NCBI GenBank assembly: GCA_951812325.1
Contig: OX638294.1
Coordinates: 3,758,859 to 3,822,858, forward strand
Origin: an uncultured Thermoanaerobaculia bacterium
Lineage (GTDB): Bacteria > Acidobacteriota > Thermoanaerobaculia > Multivoradales > Multivoraceae
DNA length: 64,000 nt
Direction of reading: 5' to 3'
Part shown: piece after piece, positions 28,613 to 38,054 of the stretch
How the letters are laid out: every line of letters begins with the position of its first letter
Numbering within the stretch: position 1 is the stretch's first letter
Translations under genes and position numbers: made by a program
Notes under the pieces: generated by a model
Told to the model about the DNA's origin: nothing
The model's database searches: none
The model's input: only the letters and a program-made list of their open reading frames with translations

Positions 28613-31600
28613 TTGACCCGCATTGTCCCCTTGTCCCGCCTTGTCCCGAAGGCAACTGGCGACTGTGTCTTGAAGCTGTTTCCGCGTCTCGAGTTCCACC
28701 GCACCGGCATCGGCCTGCTCCCGGATCCGCATGATCCGGAGCCGGGTTCGGCGGTGCATCTGGCCAACGTGGCGGGGTCGAGGCGACCGCTCACCTTCTG
28801 CAGCTGTTCGGCGGGCCGGCGGAGCGGCTGCCGGCACCTGAAGCAGCTCGACATCCAGATCCGGGAGTTCCGCCGGGTGCTCGGCGGCGCCTGGTTCGAT
28901 CTGTTCACCCGCAGCGGCTGGTTCCGGCTCGCGCAGACGCTGTTCGAGGACAACCTCCCGTCCGCTTCGGATTGCCGCGTTCTGCAGGAGAGTCCGGGTG
29001 GGCCGATCCGTCTGTTTGCACCGGGAGAGGTCGAGGTCCTCCGGTACGAGGAGCAGTCTCCCTCGGTGGTGCGCTTCCTCGAGCGGATCGGGAAGCTCTC
29101 CGCCGGCGCGTCGGTGGCCGATCGTTCCGGTCTCCTGGAGCGTCTTGCGACCTTCATGCGCACCCCCGAGGAGCAGCATCTGAACAAGGCCGGGATGCAG
29201 ACCAACCGGCAGTTCTTCGAACGGAGCCTCTGGTGCCGCGTCGCCTACCACGCGCTTCGGGAGATTGGCGATGTTCCCGGCGGCGGACCCGGCGCCGCGG
29301 AACTCGTGAAGTCCCGGATCCGGCTCGAGCCCGCGATCGACCTTCGCGGCGGCAGTCTGTTCCTGAAGGTCCGGGTCGGTTCCGAGGCGTCGGTCCGCTT
29401 TCGGATCGCGGCGCCGCGCCGGCGCGTTGCCGACGCGCTTGCGTGGCTGGCGGAGACGGGGCAGGAATCGATTGTGCCGCTGCCGGCCGCGGACCTCTTC
29501 CATGTCGGTCCGGACACCAGAATCGAGGAGCGGTGGAAGTTCGATGTCCTGCGTCTGGCCGCGGAGGGCGAGGAAGTACTCGACGAACCCGGTCGGAAGC
29601 GCTTCCACTACGGCGACCTGGTGTTCCTCGAGGAACTGGGGATTCTCGTGCGGCGGCCGGAACGACGTGACGGGCGCTGGCGCGAACCGGGCGCTCTGGA
29701 CCTCGAGGGCGCGGCCATCGGCACGTTTCGCTCGCAGCCGCCGGTGCGGGAACCGGCGCCGACACTTGCCGAGAATCCTCTCGCCGGCCTCGGCATTCTG
29801 ACCGAGTTCGACTACATCGAGATTGCGCCCGAGGGCGAGAGCGAAGAAGACGATCTGTTGTCGATCCGCTACGGCTTCGGCAGCGGAGAGGTGGGGTTGA
29901 ACGAACTGCTCGAAGCGAAGCGGGCGGGCCAGCCGTATCTCGAGACGCCCTCCGGCTGGATCGACCTGAACGCTCCGGCGCTGCGCAGTCTGGGCTCGTT
30001 GCCGGGTCGTGGGGCGGGCGCCGGGCGTTCCGCCGGCGCGGGCATGGGCGGCGCGGGCATGAGCGGCGCCGGGAATCGCGGTACAGGCAATGACGGCGCG
30101 GGGCAGGTGCGCCTGTCGTCGGCCGAGTTGCTGCGGCTTCAGGCCTCGAGCGCGGCGCCGATCCGGGTCGAGGGCGAAGGCGGCCGAACCGATTTTCTGC
30201 GCCGCTTTCTGGCCTTGAGGCCAGCCGATCCGCTGGTCGAGCCGGAAGGGCTGCGCAGCGTTCTGCGGCCGTACCAGAAGCTCGGCGTCGAGTGGCTCAA
30301 GTTCCTGTACGAGAACGGTCTGGCCGGTCTGCTGTGCGACGACATGGGGCTGGGAAAGACCCACCAGGCGATGGCTCTGATGGTCATTCTGCGCGAGCAG
30401 TTGGAGATCGACCTGCCGATTCTCGTTGTCTGTCCGCGCACCGTGATCAGCCACTGGCGGAACAAGCTGCGCGAGTACGCTCCGGGCTTGCGTCCGGTCT
30501 ACCACCACGGACCTCAGCGCAATCTGGAGGAGTCGCTGGCCCGGGGCGATGTCGTCCTGACTTCGTACGGTGTGATGCGCAACGATGTGGAGCGTTTCCG
30601 CGAGCGGTTGTGGGGCCTGCTCGTGTTCGACGAGGTCCAGCAGATCAAGAACCGCAGCACCCAGGGCTACCGCGCCGCGGCGGCGCTCAGGGCGCGCATG
30701 AAGCTCGGGATGACCGGGACGCCGATCGAGAATTCGCTGACCGAACTGAAGGGACTCTTCGATCTCGTGCTGCCCGGCTATCTGGGCGGTGACGACGGCT
30801 ACGTCGACTTGATGGGCCCGAACGAACTCGATGCGGACTCGTGGTACGCGGTCAACCTGCGGCGCCTGACCGCGCCCTTCGTCCTGCGCCGGGTCAAGAC
30901 CGCGGTCCTGGACGAGCTGCCGGAGAAGATCGAGGACATCCGCACCTGCCGGCTGAGCGAGGAGCAGTTCGGCATGTACCGGCAGACGATCGAAACCAAG
31001 GGCGCCGCGCTGATGAAGACCCTGAGGAGCGAGCGGGGCTCGTTGCCCTACATCCACATCTTCGCCTTGCTGAACATGCTGAAGCAGATCTGCGATCATC
31101 CCGCGTTGGCCGTCGGCGACCTCGACCGCTACGAGAATTACGAGTCGGGCAAGTGGGATCTGTGCAAGGAGCTGCTCGAGGAGAGCTTCGACAGCGGGCA
31201 GAAGGTCGTCGTCTTCACGCAGTACCTGGGCATGATCGCGATCCTGGAGCGCCACCTGACGAAGCTCGGCATCGACTGCGTGACCTTGACGGGTTCGACC
31301 CGCGAGCGCGGCAGGGTCGTGGATCGGTTCAACAACGACGACGACTGCCGGGCGTTCCTGGGCAGTTTGAAGGCCGGGGGCACGGGCATCGACCTCGTGG
31401 GCGGTTCGGTCGTGATCCACTACGACCGCTGGTGGAACGCGGCGCGGGAGGACCAGGCGACGGACCGTCTGTACCGCATCGGCCAGAAGCGGGTCGTGCA
31501 CGTGTTCAAGCTGATCACCGAAGAGACGCTGGAAGAACGGATCGCCGCGATCATCGACCGCAAGCGCCGGCTGATGGAGAGCGTGGTGCAGGAGGACGAT

Positions 31601-31681
31601 CCGCGCCTGAACAAGATCTTCTCGCGCGAGGAACTGATCGAGCTGCTGCAGGGACCGGGCCTGGAAGATGCTTCCCCATGA
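28613..31681 (+). CDS. SNF2-family DEAD-like helicase with SWIM zinc finger
   Basis: 1022 residues with a TTG first codon; the exact start is uncertain because no ATG lies near. A SWIM-type zinc motif, [13 protein letters not shown], sits at about 63-75. A long bacterial SNF2-associated region follows, then a Gly/Ala/Met-rich linker near 465-500. The ATPase has Walker A DDMGLGKT (about 576-583), motif II DEVQ rather than the usual DEAQ/DEAH (about 673), [10 protein letters not shown], and the C-terminal helicase lobe ending in [11 protein letters not shown]. It is a Swi2/Snf2 DNA translocase acting on protein-DNA complexes or in defence; the specific role is unknown. Confidence 0.88.
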   Translation: MTRIVPLSRLVPKATGDCVLKLFPRLEFHRTGIGLLPDPHDPEPGSAVHLANVAGSRRPLTFCSCSAGRRSGCRHLKQLDIQIREFRRVLGGAWFDLFTRSGWFRLAQTLFEDNLPSASDCRVLQESPGGPIRLFAPGEVEVLRYEEQSPSVVRFLERIGKLSAGASVADRSGLLERLATFMRTPEEQHLNKAGMQTNRQFFERSLWCRVAYHALREIGDVPGGGPGAAELVKSRIRLEPAIDLRGGSLFLKVRVGSEASVRFRIAAPRRRVADALAWLAETGQESIVPLPAADLFHVGPDTRIEERWKFDVLRLAAEGEEVLDEPGRKRFHYGDLVFLEELGILVRRPERRDGRWREPGALDLEGAAIGTFRSQPPVREPAPTLAENPLAGLGILTEFDYIEIAPEGESEEDDLLSIRYGFGSGEVGLNELLEAKRAGQPYLETPSGWIDLNAPALRSLGSLPGRGAGAGRSAGAGMGGAGMSGAGNRGTGNDGAGQVRLSSAELLRLQASSAAPIRVEGEGGRTDFLRRFLALRPADPLVEPEGLRSVLRPYQKLGVEWLKFLYENGLAGLLCDDMGLGKTHQAMALMVILREQLEIDLPILVVCPRTVISHWRNKLREYAPGLRPVYHHGPQRNLEESLARGDVVLTSYGVMRNDVERFRERLWGLLVFDEVQQIKNRSTQGYRAAAALRARMKLGMTGTPIENSLTELKGLFDLVLPGYLGGDDGYVDLMGPNELDADSWYAVNLRRLTAPFVLRRVKTAVLDELPEKIEDIRTCRLSEEQFGMYRQTIETKGAALMKTLRSERGSLPYIHIFALLNMLKQICDHPALAVGDLDRYENYESGKWDLCKELLEESFDSGQKVVVFTQYLGMIAILERHLTKLGIDCVTLTGSTRERGRVVDRFNNDDDCRAFLGSLKAGGTGIDLVGGSVVIHYDRWWNAAREDQATDRLYRIGQKRVVHVFKLITEETLEERIAAIIDRKRRLMESVVQEDDPRLNKIFSREELIELLQGPGLEDASP

Positions 31682-31710
31682 TGTTGCGGACGGCGCATGT
31701 GACGATGGCC

Positions 31711-31875
31711 ACAGGTGAGGCCGGCGCAGGTGAGGCCGGCGCAGGTGAGGTCGGCGCAGGTGAGGTCGGCGCAGGTGAGGATGGCGCAGGTGAGGATGGC
31801 GCAGGTGAGGATGGCGCAGGTGAGGCCGGCGCAGGTGAGGCCGGCGCAGGTGAGGTCGGCGCAGGTGAGGATGGC
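31711..31875. repeat. 15-bp tandem repeat, 11 units
   Basis: Unit GCAGGTGAGG-(CC/TC/AT)-GGC, head to tail without spacers. The variable dinucleotide runs CC CC TC TC AT AT AT CC CC TC AT. It lies between the helicase stop and the cimA start. A 16-bp exact match to the TC-type unit sits over the start codon of the ATPase gene at 33850-33865. The absence of spacers excludes CRISPR. Confidence 0.9.
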
Positions 31876-31930
31876 GCGTTGAAGACCTCGCGGCTGGAAG
31901 GTGCTTCCCGATGAAATTGCGGACGGCGCC

Positions 31931-33496
31931 TTGAAGACGCCCCGGGTCGAGCTCTACGACACGACGCTGCGCGACGGCACGCAGCGCGAGAACATCTCGT
32001 TGTCGCTGGCGGACAAGGTGGCGATCGCCCGGCGGCTCGACGCCTTCGGCATCCCGTACATCGAATGCGGTTGGCCCGGCTCGAACCCGAAGGATGCCGA
32101 CTTCTTTGAGGTCATCCGCGGCGTCGAACTGAAGCAGGCGAGGATCTGCGCGTTCGGCGCGACGCGCCGCAAGCACAGCGCCTGCGCTCACGACGGCAAC
32201 GTCCAGGCGCTGGTCGCGGCGGAGACCCCGGCCGTCACCCTGGTCGGCAAGAGCTGGGACCTGCACATCGAGAAGGTGCTCGAGACGGATGCCGCGGAGA
32301 ACGAGGCGATGATCGGCGACACGGTGGGCTACCTGAAGGACCTCGGCCGCGAGGTGATCTACGACGCGGAGCACTTCTTCGACGGCCTGGCCGGCAACCC
32401 CGAGTGCGCCCTCGGCACGCTGCGGGCGGCGGCCGCTGCGGGCGCGGACTACGTGGTCCTCTGCGACACGAACGGCGGCGCCCTGCCCTGGCAGATCGAG
32501 GCGGGGATCGACGCGGCGCGCGCGGAACTCGGGCCGGACGTCCGGATCGGCATTCACACCCACGACGACGGCGGCTGCGGAGTGGCCAACTCGCTGGCGG
32601 CCGTGCGGGCCGGCGCGGTGATGGTCCAGGGCACGATCAACGGCTACGGCGAGCGGGTGGCGAACGCGAACCTGGTGACCATCGTGCCGGACCTCCAGTG
32701 CAAGATGGGGTTCTCCTGCGTTCCGGACCGGAGCCTGCGCGAGTTGACCGCGCTCTCCCGCTACGTCGCGGAAGTGGCGAACATCGCCCATGACGATCAC
32801 CTGCCCTACGTGGGGCGGAGCGCCTTCGCCCACAAGGGCGGCATCCATGTCGCGGCGATGCTCAAGGAGCCTGCCAGCTACCAGCACCTCGAGCCGGAGG
32901 CGGTGGGCAACGAGATGCGCACCGTGGTCTCCGAGCTCTCCGGGCGCGGCAACATCGTCCACTTGGCGGAGAGCGCCGGCGTCGGCAAAGGTACGCCGTA
33001 CGCCCGCGAGGTGTTGCACAAGGTCAAGGAACTCGAGAACCGCGGCTACAGCTTCGAGGCGGCCGAAGCCTCCGTCGAACTCATGCTGCGACGGGCGGAA
33101 CCCGGATACGAGGCCCCGTTCCGGCTGATCGACTTCCTGACCGTGGTCGAGCACCGCGACGGCCGGGGCCTGGTTGCCGAGGCGACGGTCAAGGTCGCGG
33201 TGCCGGGCGGCACGATCGCGCATACGGCTTCCGAGGGCAACGGGCCGGTCAACGCCCTGGCCCATGCGCTGCGCAAGGCCCTGGAGCCGCACTACCCGCA
33301 ACTGGCGGAGATGCGCCTCGCCGACTACAAGGTCCGCATCCTGGACAGCGCCCAGGGGACGGCCGCGATCACCCGGGTGCTGGTGGATTTCGTCGCCGCC
33401 GGCGAGCGCTGGACCACGGTCGGCGCCGGGACCAACATCATTGACGCGAGCTGGGAAGCCCTGTCCGACGCTGTCGAGTACGGCCTCACCAGGTAG
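31931..33496 (+). CDS. cimA: citramalate synthase
   Basis: 521 residues from the TTG at 31931; an in-frame GTG at 31901 is possible. It is a LeuA-like DRE-TIM enzyme with [31 protein letters not shown] and [15 protein letters not shown]. The DGTQ and [11 protein letters not shown] forms identify the citramalate synthase group (condensing acetyl-CoA and pyruvate) rather than LeuA or homocitrate synthase. A LeuA-dimer-like regulatory domain forms the C-terminus. LeuC, LeuD and LeuB from the nearby operon can carry citramalate on to 2-oxobutyrate, giving isoleucine without threonine deaminase. Confidence 0.88.
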   Translation: MKTPRVELYDTTLRDGTQRENISLSLADKVAIARRLDAFGIPYIECGWPGSNPKDADFFEVIRGVELKQARICAFGATRRKHSACAHDGNVQALVAAETPAVTLVGKSWDLHIEKVLETDAAENEAMIGDTVGYLKDLGREVIYDAEHFFDGLAGNPECALGTLRAAAAAGADYVVLCDTNGGALPWQIEAGIDAARAELGPDVRIGIHTHDDGGCGVANSLAAVRAGAVMVQGTINGYGERVANANLVTIVPDLQCKMGFSCVPDRSLRELTALSRYVAEVANIAHDDHLPYVGRSAFAHKGGIHVAAMLKEPASYQHLEPEAVGNEMRTVVSELSGRGNIVHLAESAGVGKGTPYAREVLHKVKELENRGYSFEAAEASVELMLRRAEPGYEAPFRLIDFLTVVEHRDGRGLVAEATVKVAVPGGTIAHTASEGNGPVNALAHALRKALEPHYPQLAEMRLADYKVRILDSAQGTAAITRVLVDFVAAGERWTTVGAGTNIIDASWEALSDAVEYGLTR

Positions 33497-33503
33497 CCAA
33501 TGC

Positions 33504-33669
33504 CCGTACGGTGGGTCGGGCCGCGCTCGCCCGCCCGGCGCGACAGGTTGCCCGCGGCCTTCGCCTCGGCCGTACGGTGAGTCGGGCTGCGCTCGCCCGC
33601 CCGGCGCGACAGGTTGCCCGCGGCCTTCGCCTCGGCCGTACGGTGAGTCGGGCTGCGCTCGCCCGCCCG
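33504..33669. repeat. 66-bp tandem repeat, 2.5 units
   Basis: Units start with CCGTACGGTG at 33504, 33570 and 33636; the third is cut after 34 bp. Units differ by a few substitutions. Begins about 8 bp after the cimA stop codon. Confidence 0.9.
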
Positions 33670-33808
33670 AGTCCGCCCGGGGGCCTGTCCGGCCCCACGC
33701 CTGGCGCCGGCCGTCTCTGCCGTTTCGGCGGCGCCGGCTGCGTCCTTCGCCAAGGCGCCCACGGCCGGCGGATTGCGGCCGGCGGGGAGGACCATTGGCG
33801 GTACGAAC

Positions 33809-33847
33809 GTGGAACAGTCTTGACTATTCCACGATGATGGCGAGAAT
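33809..33847 (+). promoter_or_regulatory. promoter with overlapping 24-bp dyad, leaderless start
   Basis: TTGACT at 33820-33825 and GAGAAT at 33842-33847 are 16 bp apart. A near-perfect dyad (GTGGAA-C-AGTC-TT-GACT-A-TTCCAC, 33809-33832) covers the -35 box, as expected for an operator. Transcription would begin about 7 bp after the -10, at or next to the GTG start codon 33854, so the mRNA may be leaderless. Seen in sequence; function inferred. Confidence 0.5.
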
Positions 33848-33853
33848 GGGCAG

Positions 33854-35278
33854 GTGAGGTCGGCGGCACGGATCTATCAGGCGATGCTGGCGGAGCACCT
33901 GGCCGGGAGCCGGCAGATGGCCTTCGTCAGCGGTCCGCGGCAGGTCGGAAAGACGACTACCTGCCGTGCCCTGGCCGCGGCAACCCTGAACTGGGACGAT
34001 CTCGACGATCGGGAGATCCTGCTCGGCGGCCCGCGCCGGGTCGTCGACGCCCTGGGGCTGCATCGCCTGTCCGAGAGGCCGCCTGTCGTCCTGTTCGACG
34101 AGCTGCACAAGTTCCCGCGCTGGAAGTCCTTCCTCAAGGGTTTCTTCGACGTCTACGGCGGCGGGTTGCGGATCCTGGTCACCGGGAGCAGTCGTCTGGA
34201 CGTCTACCGGCGCGGCGGCGACAGTCTGATGGGACGGTACTTTCTCTACCGGATGCACCCGTTCTCGGTGGGCGAGGCGGCATCGCGGGACCTCGGTCAG
34301 GCTGGCGGCGAACTGCCGGGCCGTTTCGCTCCGTTCCCGGTGGGCGAGGCGGCATTGCGGGACCTCGGTCAGGCTCGCGGCGAACTGCCGGGCTATTTCG
34401 CTCACTTCCCGGCGGGCGAGGCGGCATCGCGGGACCTCGGTCAGGCTCGCGGCGAACTGCCGGGCTATTTCGCTCACTTCCCGGCGGGCGAGGCGGCATC
34501 GCAGGCGCCGGCCGAGCCTCCGGGGCTGGTGCGCCCGCCTCGGCCGATCGGCGACGACGACTTCGAGGCGCTGTGGGAGCACGGCGGCTTTCCCGAGCCC
34601 TTCCTTGAGCGCGACATCCGCTTCACCCGACGCTGGAGGAATCTCCGGTCCGCGCAGCTCGTCCGGGAGGAAGTGCGCGATCTGACCCGGATTCAGCAAC
34701 TGGACCAGCTGGAAGTCCTGGTGCGTCTGCTCTCAGGCCGTTCCGGCCAGCAGATCGTCTACGACAATCTCGCCAAACAGGTGCGGATAGCGGCCGACAC
34801 GGTGCGCCGGTGGATCGCGACGCTCGCGGATCTTCATCTCGGGTTCCTGGTGCGGCCATGGTTCCGCAACCTCTCCCGGTCGCTCCGCAAGGAGCCGAAG
34901 TGGTATCTGCGGGACTGGGGCCAGGTGGCCGACACCGGGCAGCGCGCGGAGACGTTCGTTGCCTGCCACTTCGCCAAGGCCGTCGACGGCTGGAACGATC
35001 TCGGCCTGGGCGAGTTCGAACTCGCCTACCTTCGCGACAAGGAAAGACGCGAGGTGGACCTGCTCGTGGTGCGGGACGGCGAGCCCTGGATCCTGGCCGA
35101 GGTCAAGCACGGCGACGACTCGCTCAGCCCCCACCTGCGCTACTACCAGGACCGCCTGCGGACGCCCTTTGCCTTTCAGGTGGTCGTGGATGCCGACTAC
35201 GTCGACCGGAACTGCTTCGAGAGTCCGGGAAGCCCGTTGATCGTCCCGGCGCGAACGCTGCTGTCGCAGCTTCTGTGA
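33854..35278 (+). CDS. AAA ATPase with C-terminal DUF4143/PD-(D/E)XK-like domain, carrying an in-frame 24-residue repeat
   Basis: 474 residues, GTG start. Walker A is SGPRQVGKTT (Lys34) and Walker B VVLFDELHKFPRW; a sensor-1 stretch LVTGSSRLDVYRRGG follows. The C-terminus (LGEFELAYLRDKERREVDLLVV then ILAEVKHGD) is the nuclease-like domain of DUF4143 ATPases. Residues 136-207 are three copies of a 24-residue unit (PF-VGEAA-RDLGQARGELPG-FA), inserted after MHPFSVGEAA, which is itself the family's conserved position. Such ATPases occur singly in many genomes, often linked to toxin-antitoxin or defence genes; the role is unknown. Confidence 0.85.
   Translation: MRSAARIYQAMLAEHLAGSRQMAFVSGPRQVGKTTTCRALAAATLNWDDLDDREILLGGPRRVVDALGLHRLSERPPVVLFDELHKFPRWKSFLKGFFDVYGGGLRILVTGSSRLDVYRRGGDSLMGRYFLYRMHPFSVGEAASRDLGQAGGELPGRFAPFPVGEAALRDLGQARGELPGYFAHFPAGEAASRDLGQARGELPGYFAHFPAGEAASQAPAEPPGLVRPPRPIGDDDFEALWEHGGFPEPFLERDIRFTRRWRNLRSAQLVREEVRDLTRIQQLDQLEVLVRLLSGRSGQQIVYDNLAKQVRIAADTVRRWIATLADLHLGFLVRPWFRNLSRSLRKEPKWYLRDWGQVADTGQRAETFVACHFAKAVDGWNDLGLGEFELAYLRDKERREVDLLVVRDGEPWILAEVKHGDDSLSPHLRYYQDRLRTPFAFQVVVDADYVDRNCFESPGSPLIVPARTLLSQLL
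34259..34501 (+). repeat. 72-bp tandem repeat inside the ATPase gene
   Basis: Three full 72-bp units (34259, 34331, 34403) and a partial unit to about 34501. Being a multiple of three, the expansion keeps the frame. Units 2 and 3 are the most alike. Confidence 0.92.
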
Positions 35279-35312
35279 GGCCGCGCCGGCCACCGGGAAG
35301 GACATCGTGGCG

Positions 35313-35335
35313 GCGTGGCTCCTCCTCGGTCATCG
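35313..35335 (-). pseudogene. shortest vapB antitoxin scrap
   Basis: About 23 bp encoding the EPMTEEE portion near the end of the antitoxin whose full form is at 39098-39328. It is the most reduced of four nested remnants in this array. Confidence 0.45.
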
Positions 35336-35385
35336 GTTCGCCGGCGGCGGCGCCGGATGCCGGCGAACAGAAGCAGGTCGCTCCG

Positions 35386-36129
35386 TCAGGAGAATGACCT
35401 GGGTTCGAAGTCCTCGGCGTTGCGGATGCTGGCGCTGCTGCCGGTGGCCCGGATGACGAACAGCCCCTTGCGTTCCGCGTAGGTCGTCACGGCGCCGTCG
35501 CTCTGCAGGTAGGCCACGGCGCCCAGGATCCGCTTGCCCCGGTACCCGCGCGCCCAGTCGGTAAATGCCGACAGCTTGGTGAGGAACCGGGTCACGTCCT
35601 CCGACCGCAAGGTCGTCTTGACCTCGACCACGACGACGTCCCGCCGGTTCACGGCCAGGATGTCGAACTCGAAGTGCTCGCCGTTTCGCCTCCCCTTGCT
35701 TCGCTGATGCGTGTTCTCGACGGCGATGCCCCTGCCGTTGAGCAGGGGAACGAGGTCGCCTTCAACCAGGCTTTCCATGAGCTTTCCCCACTGCGACGTG
35801 AAGTAGCTCTCCGTTTTCTTCAGTTGGCGGTCGGTGTCCTTCATCCGGCGGTCGGTGTCCTTCATCCGGCGGTCGGTGTCCTTCATCTGACGGTCGGTGT
35901 CCTTCATCTGGCGGTCGGTTTCCCGCATCCGGCGGTCCGTTTCCGCCATCGCCCTTTGGAGCGCTGCCATTCGCCTTTCGGCCTTGGCCTCGTTCTTCCT
36001 GGCCCGGGCCTCGTTCTCGGCCATCAGGGCGGCGATCTCCCGGTACCTCCGACCTGCATCGGCCAGACTCTCGCGAATCTCGGCGAAGGTGGGTGGATCC
36101 GTCCTCTCTGTTGTCTCGTGTGTCGTCAT
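35386..36129 (-). CDS. coiled-coil PD-(D/E)XK nuclease-like protein, copy 1 of 4
   Basis: 247 residues. The N-terminal half is a heptad-repeat coiled coil: one ARKNEA unit, then five DR-MK/RDT-type units. The C-terminal half looks like a restriction-endonuclease fold: ESLVEGDLVPLL, FEFDILAVN (Asp) and VVVVEVKTT (Glu-x-Lys), as in DUF3782-like proteins. No signal peptide or DNA-binding domain is recognised. Four paralogs lie in tandem in the same orientation and differ mainly in heptad number. They may be nucleases or nuclease-derived scaffold proteins; activity unproven. Confidence 0.8.
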   Translation of the reverse strand: MTTHETTERTDPPTFAEIRESLADAGRRYREIAALMAENEARARKNEAKAERRMAALQRAMAETDRRMRETDRQMKDTDRQMKDTDRRMKDTDRRMKDTDRQLKKTESYFTSQWGKLMESLVEGDLVPLLNGRGIAVENTHQRSKGRRNGEHFEFDILAVNRRDVVVVEVKTTLRSEDVTRFLTKLSAFTDWARGYRGKRILGAVAYLQSDGAVTTYAERKGLFVIRATGSSASIRNAEDFEPRSFS

Positions 36130-36285
36130 CTTCCGCGGGTCTCCTTGTCGGCCGGGACTCGGAGGTGTCCGGAGTGGCTCGGAACGCCGGAGCGGCCGCC
36201 TTCAGGCAGCCGCCGCGTCAAGTCGACAAGGGAAGGGCAAGTATACGGCAGCGATCGCCACGGGCCGGTGGGCGAACATCCACCG

Positions 36286-36501
36286 TCAGTGGTTCGGGTG
36301 TGGCGCGGGACGCGCCACACGGCTTGCTTCCCGGAACGGGCTGAGATGGACCGTGTGGGCGTCGCGGATGGCCTTGTTCGCGCCGAGCCCCAAGCGTTGG
36401 GCGTCCATGAGGCTCCAGATCCAGGCATGCGTGTCCAGCAGGATTGACGGTCAGGAACCGCCCTCCCAGAGGGCAAGCTCCTCCTCGGTCATCGGTTCGT
36501 C
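36286..36501 (-). pseudogene. vapC and vapB fragments, spacer 1
   Basis: A 5' piece of a PIN toxin (DTHAWIWSLMDAQRLGLG, then AIRDAHTVHLSP) runs into a non-homologous end, REASRVARPAP, at the palindrome. An extra T near 36445 shifts its frame. Upstream of it only the last 15 or so codons of the antitoxin remain (EPMTEEELALWEGGS). Confidence 0.65.
36298..36320. repeat. 23-bp perfect palindrome, repeated in every array spacer
   Basis: GTGTGGCGCG-GGA-CGCGCCACAC. The same or a near-identical hairpin recurs at about 37567, 38946 and 40731. The truncated vapC reading frame ends in this block in each copy. Confidence 0.8.
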
Positions 36502-36634
36502 TGTTCCGGGGCTCACTCCGGAGAGGCTACGGCCCTTCTACCACCGGTCCACTGCGGGCGCCGCCCGATCGTTGGGCCATGTCGCTCTGCCGGCGGCAGC
36601 GCCGGACGCCGGCGAACAGAAGCAGGTCGCTGCG

Positions 36635-37399
36635 TCAGGCGAATGACCTGGGTTCGAAGTCCTCGGCGTTGCGGATGCTGGCGCTGCTGCCGGTGGCCCG
36701 GATGACGAACAGCCCCCTGCGTTCCGCGTAGGTCGTCACGGCGCTGTCGCTCTTCAGGTAGGCCACGGCGCCCAGGATCCGCTTGCCCCGGTACTCGCGC
36801 GCCCAGTCGGTGAACGCCGACAGCTTGGTGAGGAACTCGGTTACGTCCTCCGACCGCAAGGTCGTCCTGACCTCGACCACGACGACCTCCCGCCGGTTCA
36901 CGGCCACGATGTCGAACTCGAAGTGCTTGCCGTTTCGTCTCCCCTTGCTTCGTTGATACGTGCCTTCGACGGCGATGCCCCTGCCGTTGAGCAGGGGAAC
37001 GAGGTCGCCTTCGACCAGGCTTTCCAGGAGCTTCTCCCACGGAGACGTGAAGATGCTCTCCGTTCTCTTCAATTGGCGGTCGGTCTCCTTCATCTGGCGG
37101 TCGGTGTCCTTCATCCGGCGGTCGGTGTCCTTCATCTGACGGTCGGTTTCCCGCATCCGGCGGTCCGTTTCCGCCATCGCCCTTTGGAGCGCTGCCATTC
37201 GCCTTTCGGCCTTGGCCTCGTTCTTCCTGGCCCGGGCCTCGTTCTTCCTGGCCCGAGCCTCGTTCTTCCTGGCCCGAGCCTCGTTCTCGGCCATCAGGGC
37301 GGCGATCTCCCGGTACCTCCGGCCTGCATCGGCCAGACTCTCGCGAATCTCGGCGAAGGTGGGTGGATCCGTCCTCTCTGTTGTCTCGTGTGTCGTCAT
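36635..37399 (-). CDS. coiled-coil PD-(D/E)XK nuclease-like protein, copy 2 of 4
   Basis: 254 residues. Three ARKNEA units and four DR-MK-type units make the longest NEARARK coil of the four. The nuclease-like half has FEFDIVAVN but EVRTT in place of EVKTT, so the lysine expected for catalysis is Arg. The block ESIFTSPWEKLLESLVEG is of the same type as copy 4 and differs from the ESYFTSQWGKLMESLVEG of copies 1 and 3, which indicates recombination among copies. Confidence 0.8.
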   Translation of the reverse strand: MTTHETTERTDPPTFAEIRESLADAGRRYREIAALMAENEARARKNEARARKNEARARKNEAKAERRMAALQRAMAETDRRMRETDRQMKDTDRRMKDTDRQMKETDRQLKRTESIFTSPWEKLLESLVEGDLVPLLNGRGIAVEGTYQRSKGRRNGKHFEFDIVAVNRREVVVVEVRTTLRSEDVTEFLTKLSAFTDWAREYRGKRILGAVAYLKSDSAVTTYAERRGLFVIRATGSSASIRNAEDFEPRSFA

Positions 37400-38054
37400 C
37401 TTCCGCGGGTCTCTTTGTCGGCCGGGACTCGGAGGTGTCCAGAGTGGCTCGGGACGCCGGAGCGGCCGCCTTCAGGCAGCCGCCGCGTCAAGTCGACAAG
37501 GGAAGGGCGAGTATACGGCGGTGATCGCCACGGGCCGGTGGGCGAACATCCGCGGTCAGTGGTTCGCGCGTGGCGCGGGACGCGCCACACGGCTTGCTTC
37601 CCGGAACGGGCTGAGATGGACCGTGTGGGCGTCGCGGATGGCCTTGTTCGCGCCGAGCCCCAAGCGTTGGGCGTCCATGAGGCTCCAGATCCAGGCATGC
37701 GTGTCCAGCAGGATGACGGTCAGGAACCGCCCTCCCAGAGGGCAAGCTCCTCCTCGGTCATCGGTTCGTCGAAGTCGGGAACGTGATCGACCAGATGCGC
37801 CAGCGCGTTGAACCGGAAGCTGGTGGGTCGTACGGGAACCAGTCTGACAGCGGGCTTTCCTCTGCGCGCGATGATCGGGTTCAGGTTGTTCGTTCGCGCT
37901 GAGGTGCATGCGGGCGGACTCCTGTCCCGGGGCTCACTCCAGAGTGGCTACGGCCTTCTACCACCGGTCCACTGCGGGCGCCGCCCGATCGTTGGGCCAT
38001 GTCGCTCTGCCGGCGGCAGCGCCGGATGCCGGCGAACAGAAGCAGGTCGCTCCG
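37400..38054. other. array spacer 2
   Basis: Contains leader, palindrome and the vapC/vapB remnant at 37556-37875. Then comes a short piece matching the start of the methyltransferase remnant (MHLSANEQPEP, near 37880-37909) and the common 3' segment. No intact gene. Confidence 0.6.
37556..37875 (-). pseudogene. vapC and vapB fragments, spacer 2
   Basis: Same truncated PIN toxin as in spacer 1, here in frame. It is preceded by about 50 C-terminal codons of the antitoxin (RRGKPAVRLVPVRPTSF onward). The antitoxin N-terminus has been replaced: identity to the complete gene at 39098-39328 stops near 37875. Confidence 0.7.

Larger units (their letters stand above)
33497..33853. other. spacer with 66-bp repeats and ATPase promoter
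   Basis: Holds the 66-bp tandem repeat (33504-33669), about 140 bp of GC-rich sequence with no gene, and the promoter/operator region at 33809-33847. Confidence 0.6.
36130..36634. other. array spacer 1
   Basis: Contains the conserved nuclease leader (a minus-strand TATACT near 36240 recurs in all spacers), the 23-bp palindrome, and vapC/vapB scraps (36286-36501). A 3' segment resembles the ends of the other spacers. No intact gene. Confidence 0.6.

Noticed and set aside
31711..31875. Possible CRISPR array
   Set aside because: The units are 15 bp, directly abutting, with no spacers and no cas genes nearby; it is a minisatellite.
28142..33301. 1719-codon open frame on the minus strand
   Set aside because: It runs antisense through the SNF2 helicase and cimA, has no family resemblance, and its HLRRPHLRR section is just the 15-bp minisatellite. 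It is a GC-rich shadow frame.
31901..33496. Second LeuA or homocitrate synthase
   Set aside because: [11 protein letters not shown] and [15 protein letters not shown] fit the citramalate synthase group better, and a bona fide LeuA is in the operon.
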